Assembly (NCBI RefSeq): GCF_019969845.1
Contig: NZ_JAHXYR010000001.1
Coordinates: 124,001 to 188,000, forward strand
Direction of reading: 5' to 3'
DNA from: Sphingobacterium sp. GVS05A
Lineage (GTDB): Bacteria > Bacteroidota > Bacteroidia > Sphingobacteriales > Sphingobacteriaceae
Length of the DNA: 64,000 nucleotides
Part shown: positions 1-9,381 of the stretch, piece after piece
How the letters are laid out: each line of letters starts with the position of its first letter
How positions within the stretch are numbered: the first letter of the stretch is position 1
Made by a program: the position numbers and the translations under genes
Notes under the pieces: model-generated
Seen by the model: the letters and a program-made list of their open reading frames with translations, nothing else
Databases searched by the model: none
What the model was told of the DNA's origin: nothing

Positions 1-506
1 ACTTGAAATTGTCCACCACGTGGTGTCTGCAGTGTGATCATCTGATTGCCCGCAGCAGTGCTGAGGTCGAGATTGCCCGTATTCAGCTGTACCATGCCAT
101 CCCTATTGATCAGTTTGTCTTGTTGACCCAATGCAATTACCTCGCCATTGGGAAGGTGGAGGGTAGCTTGGTCATGCCCCGGTTTTATTGCGGCAAATAG
201 TTCGGCAGCATGTTGCGTTTCTTTTTCGGAAAGCTGTTGCTGTGTATACTTATACATGCCAAATGCTGAGCTGAGAATGATGAGCGCTGCTGCAGCATAT
301 TTCCATACCGAAATACGTTTTTCTTTTTGTGGAAATAAATTCCGATCCATCGCATCAAGTTGCTCCTGAACAAATTGATCGTCCAATATCTCGAGTGAAC
401 GATTTGCTTTGTGCAGATAGAAGCTATGAATGATCCGCAGTTCTTCGGGGGACGCTGTCCCCGATTTATATTTCCGGAATATTTCTTTTAGTGTTTCTTT
501 CTCCAT
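1..506 (-). CDS. FecR-family anti-sigma factor, N-terminal part (runs off left edge)
   Basis: The first 168 residues of an inner-membrane anti-sigma factor are visible; the rest lies left of the window. A cytoplasmic N-terminal region of about 65 residues is followed by one membrane segment at about residues 68-86 and then the start of the periplasmic FecR domain, ending with the typical TPRGGQFQ strand. FecR proteins hold an ECF sigma factor inactive until an outer-membrane transducer signals. The start ATG at 506 was chosen because it gives the usual short cytoplasmic domain; a second ATG four bases further out is in another frame. It lies 88 bases downstream of the sigma gene on the same strand, the normal arrangement. 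The partner SusC/TonB receptor is presumably further left. Confidence 0.85.
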   Translation of the reverse strand, partial: MEKETLKEIFRKYKSGTASPEELRIIHSFYLHKANRSLEILDDQFVQEQLDAMDRNLFPQKEKRISVWKYAAAALIILSSAFGMYKYTQQQLSEKETQHAAELFAAIKPGHDQATLHLPNGEVIALGQQDKLINRDGMVQLNTGNLDLSTAAGNQMITLQTPRGGQFQ

Positions 507-594
507 GCATTAGGCCGATAGCCATAAGTAGGCTATCTAATTGTAATGACGGCCAAACAGGGAAAAGGGAGTATAAAAAAAATAAAAAAAATGA

Positions 595-1158
595 TCAGAA
601 AAAAAAGAAAGAACCAAATTTCGTGCGCAGTATCCGTAAGGCATTATGTACCTGCTTTTTAATTGTTTTCTCGGAAGTAGATAAGAGCGCACTGATTTCT
701 TTATAACTATGGCCCTGCTCGCGGTTGAGTTCAAAAACCTCCCTGGTGCGGGGCGACAGTTTACTCTTTTCCCGTTCGATCATAGCGGCAAGTTCTTTTT
801 CTAAGAGGAAGTCATCCGTGTAGCAGATGCCCTGCTCTACAAAGGATAAGGTATCTTCCCGATATTTTTCGACTACCTCCTGATGGCTAAAATAGTCTAG
901 TATTTTATTGCGGATGGATTTGATCAGATACGGTTCGAGCGACTGGCTGATTTCAATGGATGCTCTTTTATTCCAGAGCACAAGGAAAATGTCCTGAACG
1001 ATATCCTTGCTAAGTTCGCTGTCCTGGGTCATTCGATAAGCATGGCGAAACAGGAGTTCTTTATAACGATCGAACAATTCCTTGTAGGCTAACGCATCGT
1101 TGGCCTTTACAAGTTGGAAGAGTGTCTCTTCGTTTAAATTGTGGTAATCGTACTGCAC
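595..1158 (-). CDS. ECF RNA polymerase sigma factor (Bacteroidetes FecI-like)
   Basis: A 187-residue sigma-70 family ECF factor. Region 2 covers roughly residues 20-90, with the helix around DIVQDIFLVLW that binds core polymerase and the -10 element; region 4 covers roughly 125-180, with the HTH around YKEISALLSTSEKTIKKQV. The start is GTG: an in-frame TAG lies a few codons upstream and the first internal ATG falls inside region 2. The C-terminus is a run of four Phe encoded by a poly-A/T tract, so the exact end is sensitive to homopolymer errors. It pairs with the FecR gene directly downstream; the two probably drive a polysaccharide- or nutrient-uptake operon left of the window. Confidence 0.9.
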   Translation of the reverse strand: MQYDYHNLNEETLFQLVKANDALAYKELFDRYKELLFRHAYRMTQDSELSKDIVQDIFLVLWNKRASIEISQSLEPYLIKSIRNKILDYFSHQEVVEKYREDTLSFVEQGICYTDDFLLEKELAAMIEREKSKLSPRTREVFELNREQGHSYKEISALLSTSEKTIKKQVHNALRILRTKFGSFFFF

Positions 1159-1338
1159 CGGGTTGTTGAGTTGATACTAGTTTGTAGAGCTAATTTAGGA
1201 CATTGTTTTCAAAAATAAAAAACGAAAGTTTTAAAGCCTATCCTTCGATTTCGCGTTTACTTCATTTTTTCTTTGTTCATTGACCCAATTCGTTGATGGC
1301 CTCATCCGCCTATAGAGGGATGAGACCGTAAGCGAGTA

Positions 1339-4068
1339 TCATTTTGTTTTTCTAAGTATTAGCATGCTGGTAGAAGAAGGAATTTCGTAACGATTGAGTT
1401 TATCTTTTTTGATTCCTTCAATTTCATAGCCACTTTCCGGATTGACTGTAAGTAAAATATTTGGAACCATAGCCGATTGATTTGTATTAAAATTTAACAC
1501 CACACTTTTATCCTTTTGATTGTATTTTAGTGTTTCGATTTCTCCGGCATCAGTGGTCAACCATAGATTTTCTTTTGCCAAGAAAATGCGGCCTTTGGAA
1601 GCTGTTTTTATGACTACTTCGATGTTATCTTTATCTTTTTTAAGATTACCGCTAAATGCCAGCCAGCCAAATTCTGGATGTTCTACGATATAAGTGCCTG
1701 AATTGACCGCATAGCCATAGAAGCCGGTACCGTAATCGCCCGATATACCATCGTTAGCTAATGTAGCTGGGTAAGAATGGAATGCTGCGGGACCAAAGCC
1801 ATCTGCAGTGACATTGGCCAATGCGCCCATCATACCAGCATGACCTACACGAAGGAGGTAGAAATCCTGGGGATGGTCACGGTATGCTGTTAATACTGGA
1901 ATGGCATTGAGTGCCGATCCATAATGATGAAGTTGGCGTTCGATACGTGATAATTTTCCGCCATAGACAAAATCCCAGTAGCGACGGGCACTACCGTTGT
2001 ACCCCCAATGCGGCAGGGTAGGCATATACGCTAGAATAGCATTTAAAGTAACCCGGGTTTTGTCGTCAAAACCAAAGTAACGTGACCATAAATAGACTTC
2101 TTCCTGACCTGTTGAATCCCAAGGCATTTCGCTGCCGAATGGGTAATCAAGGCTTTTCCAGTGTTCGGTACGTTGGCGCATCACAGTTTCCAGTTTATTG
2201 ACCGCCTCGGTCAGGCCCTCACGTCGCAGATCCTGGAGGATAAGCAAAAATATACTGCCTTCCATCTGTCCGAATTGGGCATAGTAAGGGGCTTTTTCGA
2301 TCATCGCCATACTGGTTTGAAACGCACGGTCTAAATAGACATCCCAGCTTTCTTCCTGTACCAAATGGTGATAATTGCGGGCTAGCCTGTACATGACCCA
2401 ATGTGCTGCTGCAACATGGGGATAGTTGTAGGAGCGTCCGATGTTGTCTGCTTCTTTTTTCGGCCATGCAGACCAGGTCTTCCAGTTGATGGTTGTCTGG
2501 TAGGTGCCTGCTGGCATAGCATCAGGTTCATAATAAAATAAACTTTTGACCACCCCGTATTTTTGATCGCCTTCCTTGTGCTGAATACGGCCATACATCG
2601 TTTCATTGACGAAACGTTTCAATTTTGCGATCTCTGTGCGATTTGGCTGCAAGATCTGCTTCATAATAGCAGCCAGCCAACTGGCCGCTCCAGCTTCATC
2701 GCTTAAACCGGCATACCAAGCGCGTTGCTCTTGGGTGACCAATTTTTTGTCTTCATAATCATAACTGATCACAGCGGGCGACCGTCCAAAAAGGTCTTTG
2801 TCATTTTCGTACCACTGGGTGGTCGTTAAGAAATTGCCAAGATCATTGACGACATCTTTTTCGGACTTAATAACTTTATATTGAATAGTTTGTTCGGTGC
2901 CATCCTGATAGGTAATGGTCAGGCGTGCACGTCCCCATTGTTGACCTTTGACCTCATAGTGATGCCATTGCTGTGGTGTGTCTTTTAGCTTGCGAAGACT
3001 TAGAGCGCCCTCCGGATAGACAGCAATGTTTTTAATGGCTCTGTTATGCTTGATAAACAATTTGACAGGATTATCTAATGGAACGACATAGCCGGGAGCT
3101 CCGATGGCCACAGGTCTATTATTTTTTAGAAGTGTATTTTCAATTTCTTTGATACTTGGAGCTAGTACAAACTTGAGGGCAAATGTTTTTGATTCATTGG
3201 GTTTTAATAGGGTTGAAGTTGGTGTGTTCCATTGTTCTACTCCTTTCCATGCTGTTTCGGCAAGTGCTTTACTGTGGATCATCCACTCATGGAAACCTTC
3301 GAACGTAATACTTCTGGGCGTAGGGTCATCAAGTAAGGGGCTGTAAGCTTCAAATCCGGCATTGCCGTAAGGGAGCACCAATAAGCTCGGGCCATTTCCA
3401 TGCAGATGGTTCACTTGGAGATAACCGGCATCTTTGCCGATATAGGGATCGAAGAATACATTTTGTGCATGCGCCTGGTTTAGATTTTTGTAATCCATAT
3501 TATTATTGAAAGGAAGAGGTATACCTAAAGCCCCGATTTCAATAGCTTGATGGGTGGGATTTGTTAGTTGAAATTTCAGGATAAGATCGCCCCCCACATT
3601 CTCCCAGCTGCGCTTAACTTGTAAGGGAATGTCACCTAATGTTGAACTGATGTCAGCAGCAGCTAAGATCGTTTTGGATGGAGCCAATGCGATGACCTTC
3701 TTGCGTTCTTTGGCTGAAGAATAATTAGACCAATGTGTTTCTCCCTGACGCTTAAGACTGATGTTTATGTCACCAATATGGAAAAAACCGTTGCGGTCCC
3801 GCTTCGCTAACATTTCCACAGGCGTATAATCGAATGCAGCATCACCATGTACCTGTTGAAAAGCTGATAAAGTCTGTGAGTGATTGAGCACCTTTATTTT
3901 GAGCTGCGCTAAAGCAAAGCTTTTAGATCCTTGATCGATACCCAAAGTCGCAGGTTGGCTTTTAGTAGCTTTCCATACGGGATGCTCCTCCTGTTGGCTA
4001 AATGCGGAATTGGTCGGTAGGATATAGAGTAAGGTAATGAGGATATAGTAATTATTCTTTAAATTCAT
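1339..4068 (-). CDS. Secreted DUF5695-like protein, probable carbohydrate-active enzyme
   Basis: A 909-residue exported protein with a signal peptide ending near residue 25 (hydrophobic stretch then FSQQ). The first ~400 residues are beta-rich (repeated alternating hydrophobic segments), and the centre from about 440 to 780 is rich in aromatic residues and paired-helix features (for example YAGLSDEAGAASW, YNYPHVAAAHWVMYRLARNY, GYNGSARRYWDFVYGGK), which resembles an (alpha/alpha)6 toroid glycosidase or lyase fold. I recognise it as like the DUF5695 family from memory of that conserved central region; no catalytic residues can be assigned. It sits upstream of the sigma/FecR pair and divergent from the hydroxyproline/arabinosidase operon, so a plant glycan role is plausible but inferred. 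Confidence 0.6.
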   Translation of the reverse strand: MNLKNNYYILITLLYILPTNSAFSQQEEHPVWKATKSQPATLGIDQGSKSFALAQLKIKVLNHSQTLSAFQQVHGDAAFDYTPVEMLAKRDRNGFFHIGDINISLKRQGETHWSNYSSAKERKKVIALAPSKTILAAADISSTLGDIPLQVKRSWENVGGDLILKFQLTNPTHQAIEIGALGIPLPFNNNMDYKNLNQAHAQNVFFDPYIGKDAGYLQVNHLHGNGPSLLVLPYGNAGFEAYSPLLDDPTPRSITFEGFHEWMIHSKALAETAWKGVEQWNTPTSTLLKPNESKTFALKFVLAPSIKEIENTLLKNNRPVAIGAPGYVVPLDNPVKLFIKHNRAIKNIAVYPEGALSLRKLKDTPQQWHHYEVKGQQWGRARLTITYQDGTEQTIQYKVIKSEKDVVNDLGNFLTTTQWYENDKDLFGRSPAVISYDYEDKKLVTQEQRAWYAGLSDEAGAASWLAAIMKQILQPNRTEIAKLKRFVNETMYGRIQHKEGDQKYGVVKSLFYYEPDAMPAGTYQTTINWKTWSAWPKKEADNIGRSYNYPHVAAAHWVMYRLARNYHHLVQEESWDVYLDRAFQTSMAMIEKAPYYAQFGQMEGSIFLLILQDLRREGLTEAVNKLETVMRQRTEHWKSLDYPFGSEMPWDSTGQEEVYLWSRYFGFDDKTRVTLNAILAYMPTLPHWGYNGSARRYWDFVYGGKLSRIERQLHHYGSALNAIPVLTAYRDHPQDFYLLRVGHAGMMGALANVTADGFGPAAFHSYPATLANDGISGDYGTGFYGYAVNSGTYIVEHPEFGWLAFSGNLKKDKDNIEVVIKTASKGRIFLAKENLWLTTDAGEIETLKYNQKDKSVVLNFNTNQSAMVPNILLTVNPESGYEIEGIKKDKLNRYEIPSSTSMLILRKTK

Positions 4069-4287
4069 TTTGTTAGGTTTATAAATTTATTATTCTTTAC
4101 GGATCAGAGCGTGAACTAATACAAAGTTGATCGATTAGGATCTTTTTTAATTGCCAGATTTTAACCTAATACATTACGTTTTTGATATTTCTACCGGACG
4201 AGTTGTTTTGTAAACTACTAAATACTAAATTTAGTGTATAAATGACGTTTATTAAAAAAACATTTTAACCTTAAACGATTCTAATTT

Positions 4288-4437
4288 ATGAAACCAATTC
4301 AAGACCAAGTTCCTATTCCCAAAGATAGGACTGTTTTTATTCAGAAGGATGTGTTGGATAAGTTTTATCTTTATTTGCACCGTCATGAGGAGTATCAGTT
4401 AATCTGGATCAAGGAGGGAACAGGACAGCTATTATAG
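4288..4437 (+). pseudogene. AraC-family regulator remnant (N-terminal cupin fragment only)
   Basis: A 49-codon frame beginning ATG and ending TAG whose product matches the start of the cupin domain of Bacteroidetes AraC regulators: PIPKDRTVFIQKDVL, then the metal/ligand-binding-type HRHEEYQL segment and IKEGTGQLL. A full regulator is about 280-300 residues with a C-terminal double HTH; none of that follows here, and the next 130 bases carry no continuing homology that I can see in any frame. It stands directly upstream of the hydroxyproline operon on the same strand, where an activator gene would be expected, so I read it as a decayed local regulator. A functional 49-residue peptide is a less likely alternative. 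Confidence 0.65.
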
Positions 4438-4569
4438 AAACCTTTTTTACGAATAGATTATTAAATGTCAATATCCTGTAAGTAATGATTAAAAGCCGGT
4501 TAGTTTGGTGTTTTTATAGTTGCTTTCTTTGAACAAGAAAAATTTAAATTACATAATTAAAGACCAACT

Positions 4570-5472
4570 ATGGCTGAATTAAATTGGAAGGGTGTATACC
4601 CGGCAGTATTGACTCCCTTTAAAGAGAACGGTGAGATTGACTTTGATATGTTTGCGAAGAATACAGAAGCACAGATCAAAGCCGGGGTACATGGTATTAT
4701 CATTGCGGGATCATTGGGCGATGCCGCCGTACTGGATACGGATGAAAAGTTTGAATTATTGACTTTCGCAAGACAGGTTGTTGCTGGTCGGGTACCCGTT
4801 ATACTGAATATTACAGAAAATACAACAAAAAATGCGGTTAATTTTGCTATTAAAGCAAAAGAACTAGGTGCAGATGGGTTAATGTTATTGCCACCTATGC
4901 GCTATCGGGCTGATGACCGTGAAGTTGTCACTTATTTTAAGGCAGTAGCGAATGCGACAGATCTGCCCATACTAATTTATAATAATCCGGTTGATTATGC
5001 AGTATTTGTATCACCCGCCATGTTTGATGAATTGAAAGATTGCCCGACGATTGCTGCGGTAAAAGAATCTACCCGGGATCTGACAAATATAACCCGGATG
5101 AAAAATCAATTTGGTGACCGCTTTAAAATATTGGGTGGTGTGGATACAATCTCTTTGGAATCAATAGTTGTGGGTGCTGACGGATGGGTTTTTGGTTTGG
5201 TGGATGCTTTTCCTAATGAAACTGTTGCAATGTATAATTATGCCGTTAATGGTGATTACGATAAGGCATTGGAAATCTATCGTTGGTTTATGCCTTTGCT
5301 GGAACTGGATATTCACCCCAAACTTATTCAATATATTAAGCTCGCAGCAACAGCCGAAGGAATAGGTACTCCGCATCTTCGTGCACCTCGGCTTCCGTTA
5401 ATTGGCGAAGAAGCGGAAAGGATCCACAAAGTGATTGCTGATGGTATTGCCAGTCGCCCGCGCTTAAATTAA
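4570..5472 (+). CDS. DapA-family lyase, likely 1-pyrroline-4-hydroxy-2-carboxylate deaminase
   Basis: A 300-residue cytoplasmic TIM-barrel protein of the dihydrodipicolinate synthase/N-acetylneuraminate lyase family. The Schiff-base lysine is Lys165 in IAAVKEST and the partner tyrosine is Tyr137 in ILIYNNP. The usual GTTGE phosphate-loop signature is replaced by GSLGD, so it is not the housekeeping DapA. Its neighbours are a ketoglutarate-semialdehyde dehydrogenase, a hydroxyproline epimerase and a DadA-like oxidase; in known hydroxyproline operons the DapA-family member converts 1-pyrroline-4-hydroxy-2-carboxylate to 2,5-dioxopentanoate plus ammonia. The substrate is therefore inferred from context; the family is clear. 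First gene of the operon, 95 bases before the next. Confidence 0.85.
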   Translation: MAELNWKGVYPAVLTPFKENGEIDFDMFAKNTEAQIKAGVHGIIIAGSLGDAAVLDTDEKFELLTFARQVVAGRVPVILNITENTTKNAVNFAIKAKELGADGLMLLPPMRYRADDREVVTYFKAVANATDLPILIYNNPVDYAVFVSPAMFDELKDCPTIAAVKESTRDLTNITRMKNQFGDRFKILGGVDTISLESIVVGADGWVFGLVDAFPNETVAMYNYAVNGDYDKALEIYRWFMPLLELDIHPKLIQYIKLAATAEGIGTPHLRAPRLPLIGEEAERIHKVIADGIASRPRLN

Positions 5473-5567
5473 AATCTACGGATTAATAAGCATGTAAAAG
5501 CCTGCGGGCGATCAGTGGATACTATTCGCCTAAAGGTTATTTTTATAAAGAAAAAACGGAATAAATA

Positions 5568-7055
5568 ATGAATCAATCAGAAGCATTTTTGGATGAGCGT
5601 GTTCGCATGGCCGCAGAAGCATTTCAATTTTTGAAATCTACTACGGTTGCCCAACGTGCCGCTTTTATGCATGCCGTTGCAGATAAAATTGAAGGATTAG
5701 GCGCCGAGTTGCTGGAGACTGCCCATGCGGAAACGGCATTGCCTTTGCCCCGGCTTACAGGGGAAAAGGCTCGTACGGTTGGCCAGTGGCGCACTTATGC
5801 CAATGCGGTCGCTTCGGGAATTTATGCCGAAGCCCGCATCGACTTAGCAAATAGTGAAACAGGTAAAAGTGATATCCGGAAGTCTAATGTGGGGATAGGG
5901 CCCGTTGTCGTCTTTGGAGCAAGCAACTTTCCTTTTGCTTTTTCTACGGCTGGCGGCGATACGGCGAGTGCTATCGGGGCGGGCTGTCCGGTGATCGTCA
6001 AGGGCCATTCGGGACATACCCAGACATCGACGATCATGGCTGAAGCAATAACCGCTGTGATCAAAGAAATTGGATGGCCGGAGGGCGTGTTTAGCCATAT
6101 TCTTGGAAATAATATCGAAGGCACTGATACAAAAATAGGGGCCTACCTGACTGCCCACCCGCTTGTCAAAGCTGTGGGATTTACGGGCTCATATTGGGGC
6201 GGGAAGGCCCTGTTTGATATTGCCAATCAGCGGGAAGAACCGATACCGGTATTTGCCGAGATGGGAAGTATCAATCCGGTATTTGCCTTTACACATCTCT
6301 TAGCAGATCGCGCAGAAGTTCTCGCGCAGGAATACGCGGCTTCGCTGACTTTGGGTGTGGGGCAGTTCTGTACCAATCCCGGGGTATTCGTAGCGGTAAA
6401 AGGGGATGGTCTGGAGCGTTTCAAAAAAGCGCTTGCATCAGCCATCGTTGCTACGGCACCGGCTACAATGCTCAATACAGGCATCTATGCGCATTATGAG
6501 AAAAATAAAACAACCTTAAGTAGCCAGGCGGATGTGGCTATCATCGCCGAATCGGGTATAGCTGCTGCCCAAGGGCAGGGAAGTCCTGCTGTGGTCAGTA
6601 CCTCAGCCGGCAATTTCTTGAAAAACCGAGTATTGAGCGAGGAAGTTTTTGGCCCTTTTGCGGTAGTGGTAGAAGCCGAAAATGATGCTGAAGTATTGGC
6701 TATCGCGCGGCAACTTAAAGGACAATTGACGATTACAATTGCAGCGACCAAGGAGGATGTGAAAGAACATCAGGATATTATTCATGTGGTGAAAGATAAA
6801 GCCGGGCGTATCTTATTTAATGGCATGCCTACTGGTGTAGAAGTGGTCTATGCGATGCAGCATGGTGGCCCTTTTCCTTCTTGTACCGATCCGAGGTTTA
6901 CCTCGGTAGGGCCGGATTCGGTGAAGCGCTTTGTGCGTCCTTTAGCTTTTCAGAATTGGCCAGATGAATTTTTGCCAGAAGAGTTAAAAAATGAAAACCC
7001 ATTGGGTATCGCTCGCATCGTGGATGGTGCTGTGGTGACAACAAAAAGTATTTAG
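5568..7055 (+). CDS. Aldehyde dehydrogenase, likely 2,5-dioxovalerate (ketoglutarate semialdehyde) dehydrogenase
   Basis: A 495-residue NAD(P)-dependent aldehyde dehydrogenase. The nucleophile is Cys268 in GVGQFCTNPGVF and the general base Glu231 in FAEMGSINPVF; the cofactor site includes FGASNFPFAF (about 117-126) and FTGSYWGG (about 205-212). The AEMGSINP and QFCTNPG signatures are those of the class that oxidises alpha-ketoglutarate semialdehyde to 2-oxoglutarate, the last step of hydroxyproline (and some pentose/aldarate) breakdown. It lies between the deaminase and epimerase genes, 20 bases before the latter, so its substrate would be the product of the preceding enzyme. Confidence 0.9.
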   Translation: MNQSEAFLDERVRMAAEAFQFLKSTTVAQRAAFMHAVADKIEGLGAELLETAHAETALPLPRLTGEKARTVGQWRTYANAVASGIYAEARIDLANSETGKSDIRKSNVGIGPVVVFGASNFPFAFSTAGGDTASAIGAGCPVIVKGHSGHTQTSTIMAEAITAVIKEIGWPEGVFSHILGNNIEGTDTKIGAYLTAHPLVKAVGFTGSYWGGKALFDIANQREEPIPVFAEMGSINPVFAFTHLLADRAEVLAQEYAASLTLGVGQFCTNPGVFVAVKGDGLERFKKALASAIVATAPATMLNTGIYAHYEKNKTTLSSQADVAIIAESGIAAAQGQGSPAVVSTSAGNFLKNRVLSEEVFGPFAVVVEAENDAEVLAIARQLKGQLTITIAATKEDVKEHQDIIHVVKDKAGRILFNGMPTGVEVVYAMQHGGPFPSCTDPRFTSVGPDSVKRFVRPLAFQNWPDEFLPEELKNENPLGIARIVDGAVVTTKSI

Positions 7056-7075
7056 GATAATTTGTATCGCAACTG

Positions 7076-8074
7076 ATGAAGAAAACATTTTTTTGTATTG
7101 ATTCCCATACCTGTGGTTGCCCTGTGCGGTTGGTGGCAGGAGGAGCTCCGGTCTTGAACGGAAGCTCAATGATGGAACGCCGGCTGCACTTTATGGAAGA
7201 ATATGACTGGATTCGGAAAGGATTGATGTTTGAACCGCGCGGTCATGATATGATGAGCGGTAGTATTCTTTATCCTCCAACAGACCCTAATAATGATACG
7301 GGCGTGCTTTATATCGAAACAAGCGGATGTCTTCCGATGTGTGGGCATGGTACAATCGGTACCGTGACGCTAGCAATCGAAGAGGGTTTGGTCATTCCAA
7401 AAGTACCGGGTAAGCTGCGTCTGGAAACACCCGCGGGATTAATCCTTATTGATTATGTACAAGAAGGTCCAAAAGTCAAAACGGTTAAGCTGACGAATGT
7501 GAAGTCTTTCCTCTATAAAGAAGCACTGACGGTGCAGTGCCCTGATCTGGGGGAGATTGTAGCTGACGTTGCCTATGGTGGAAATTTCTATGCCATCATT
7601 GATCCTCAGAAAAATTTTGGGGATATCAGTGATTTTTCGGCGAGCCAGCTCATTCATTATGGAAAAATTATCCGTCGCCTACTCAATGAGAAAACAGATT
7701 TTATTCATCCCGAAGATGAAAATATATATGGTCTTAGCCATATTCAATGGACCGGAAAACCAACGAAAGAAAATTCTACAGGAAGAAATGCGGTGTTGGT
7801 AGGCGAAAATGCATTGGATAGGTCTCCCTGCGGTACGGGCACTTCTGCGCGCATGGCACAGTGGTATGCCAAAGGGAAGTTAAAAAAAGGCGATGAGTTT
7901 GTTCATGAGAGTTACATAGGTTCGCAATTCGTCGGTCGTATTGAACAGGAAACGACGATATCCGAGCGGGCGGCCATCATTCCTTCGGTGGAAGGCTGGG
8001 CACGAATGACGGGATATAGTCAGATCATTATTGATGATGAAGATCCCTATAAAGAAGGATTTCAGGTTATGTAA
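7076..8074 (+). CDS. 4-hydroxyproline 2-epimerase (proline racemase family)
   Basis: A 332-residue proline-racemase-superfamily enzyme. Both catalytic cysteines are present: Cys89 in MCGHGTIG and Cys252 in DRSPCGTGTSARMA. The two-cysteine pattern separates epimerases/racemases from trans-3-hydroxyproline dehydratases, where one Cys is Ser or Thr. It should interconvert trans-4-hydroxy-L-proline and cis-4-hydroxy-D-proline, the entry step of the pathway encoded around it. The preceding dehydrogenase and following FAD oxidoreductase genes are 20 and 23 bases away, so co-transcription is very likely. Proline racemase is the alternative activity, less likely given the deaminase and semialdehyde dehydrogenase. 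Confidence 0.92.
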   Translation: MKKTFFCIDSHTCGCPVRLVAGGAPVLNGSSMMERRLHFMEEYDWIRKGLMFEPRGHDMMSGSILYPPTDPNNDTGVLYIETSGCLPMCGHGTIGTVTLAIEEGLVIPKVPGKLRLETPAGLILIDYVQEGPKVKTVKLTNVKSFLYKEALTVQCPDLGEIVADVAYGGNFYAIIDPQKNFGDISDFSASQLIHYGKIIRRLLNEKTDFIHPEDENIYGLSHIQWTGKPTKENSTGRNAVLVGENALDRSPCGTGTSARMAQWYAKGKLKKGDEFVHESYIGSQFVGRIEQETTISERAAIIPSVEGWARMTGYSQIIIDDEDPYKEGFQVM

Positions 8075-8097
8075 TTACTATTAAAATATCAAAAAAC

Positions 8098-9357
8098 GTG
8101 TCAACAAAGAATAAAGGAAAAGTTGCTGTCATAGGTGCAGGTATCGCAGGATTGTCTAGCGCGTATTACCTCTTGCGGGATGGCTGGGAAGTTCAGATTT
8201 TAGAGAAAGGTGACGGACAGGACAATTGTTCCTACGGTAACGCAGGAATGATCGTTCCCAGTCATTTCACTCCATTGGCAGCGCCGGGCATCGTGGCACA
8301 AGGTGTAAAATGGATGTTGAACAGCAAAAGTCCATTTTACGTCAGACCCGCATTGAATTTTTCACTGATCGATTGGGGATTGAAATTCCTGAAACATGCC
8401 AATGAAAAACATGTCCACCGAAATGCAGCCGCGATACGTGATCTGAATCTTGCCAGTAGCCGGTCATATGATGAATTGGCCCAACAGGAAGGCTTTGATT
8501 TTGAGCTTAGGCAAAATGGGATTATGATGCTCTACAAATCTAACCATGTCGCACACGAAGAAATTGAGCTGGCAGAAAAGGCCCAAAACTTGGGCCTGGA
8601 TGTGGAAGTTTTTGATCAAGCGGGTATTCAGGCCTTAGAGCCTAATCTCCGAATGGATACGATCGGCGGTATTTTATACAAATGTGACGGTATCTTATAT
8701 CCGCCCCAATTGATGAAAATGTTGACAGACTACCTGCTTGCTCATGGCGTGCAGATCAACTATCAGACGGAGGTAACAGGTTTCAGATTTTCAGGCAAAA
8801 AGGTCTCCGAAATCGTTACGTCAAAAGGAGCATTTCATGCCGATGAAATTGTCGTAACCGGGGGAGCAGCGCTACCTGCATTGGCTTCGAAACTACACTT
8901 GAAATTGCCTTTGATGCCCGGCAAGGGGTATTCTTTCATGTATGATACAACAGACAATAACCGGATGATACATGCAGCCCTGCTATTGGAGGCTCGTGTA
9001 GCGGTGACGCCCATGAATAATCAGATTCGTTTTAGTGGAACCATGGAATTAGGCCCTGCCAATGATAAGATATACCCTAATCGTGTCAAAGGTATCGTCG
9101 AATCTATCCCTAAATATTTCCCGGATCTAAAGGTCGATTATCCGAAGGATATCTGGTTTGGTTACAGACCATGTTCACCGGATGGGCTTCCTTATTTGGG
9201 CAGAACTTCCAAATACAGCAATGTCAGCATTGCGGGGGCGGGCGGTATGATGGGGCTGAGCCTTGGACCTGCTTACGGAAAAGCTATCACGGCCTTATTG
9301 TCCGGCAAAGCCACGGAAACGGATATCTCAGGCTTTAGTCCGGATCGGTTTCAATAG
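8098..9357 (+). CDS. DadA-like FAD-dependent oxidoreductase, likely cis-4-hydroxy-D-proline dehydrogenase
   Basis: A 419-residue D-amino-acid dehydrogenase/oxidase-like flavoprotein. The Rossmann FAD motif GAGIAG lies at residues 13-18, followed by LEKG for the ribose; the C-terminal FAD loop is at about 360-390 (YRPCSPDGLPYLGR, AGAGGMMGLSLGP). It begins with GTG, fixed by the closeness of the FAD motif and by the absence of a better ATG. In hydroxyproline operons such enzymes oxidise cis-4-hydroxy-D-proline, the epimerase product, to 1-pyrroline-4-hydroxy-2-carboxylate. A single-subunit DadA type replaces the three-subunit dehydrogenase known from pseudomonads. Electron acceptor not deducible. 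Confidence 0.87.
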   Translation: MSTKNKGKVAVIGAGIAGLSSAYYLLRDGWEVQILEKGDGQDNCSYGNAGMIVPSHFTPLAAPGIVAQGVKWMLNSKSPFYVRPALNFSLIDWGLKFLKHANEKHVHRNAAAIRDLNLASSRSYDELAQQEGFDFELRQNGIMMLYKSNHVAHEEIELAEKAQNLGLDVEVFDQAGIQALEPNLRMDTIGGILYKCDGILYPPQLMKMLTDYLLAHGVQINYQTEVTGFRFSGKKVSEIVTSKGAFHADEIVVTGGAALPALASKLHLKLPLMPGKGYSFMYDTTDNNRMIHAALLLEARVAVTPMNNQIRFSGTMELGPANDKIYPNRVKGIVESIPKYFPDLKVDYPKDIWFGYRPCSPDGLPYLGRTSKYSNVSIAGAGGMMGLSLGPAYGKAITALLSGKATETDISGFSPDRFQ

Positions 9358-9381
9358 ACACATATAAACCGATAAACCGAA

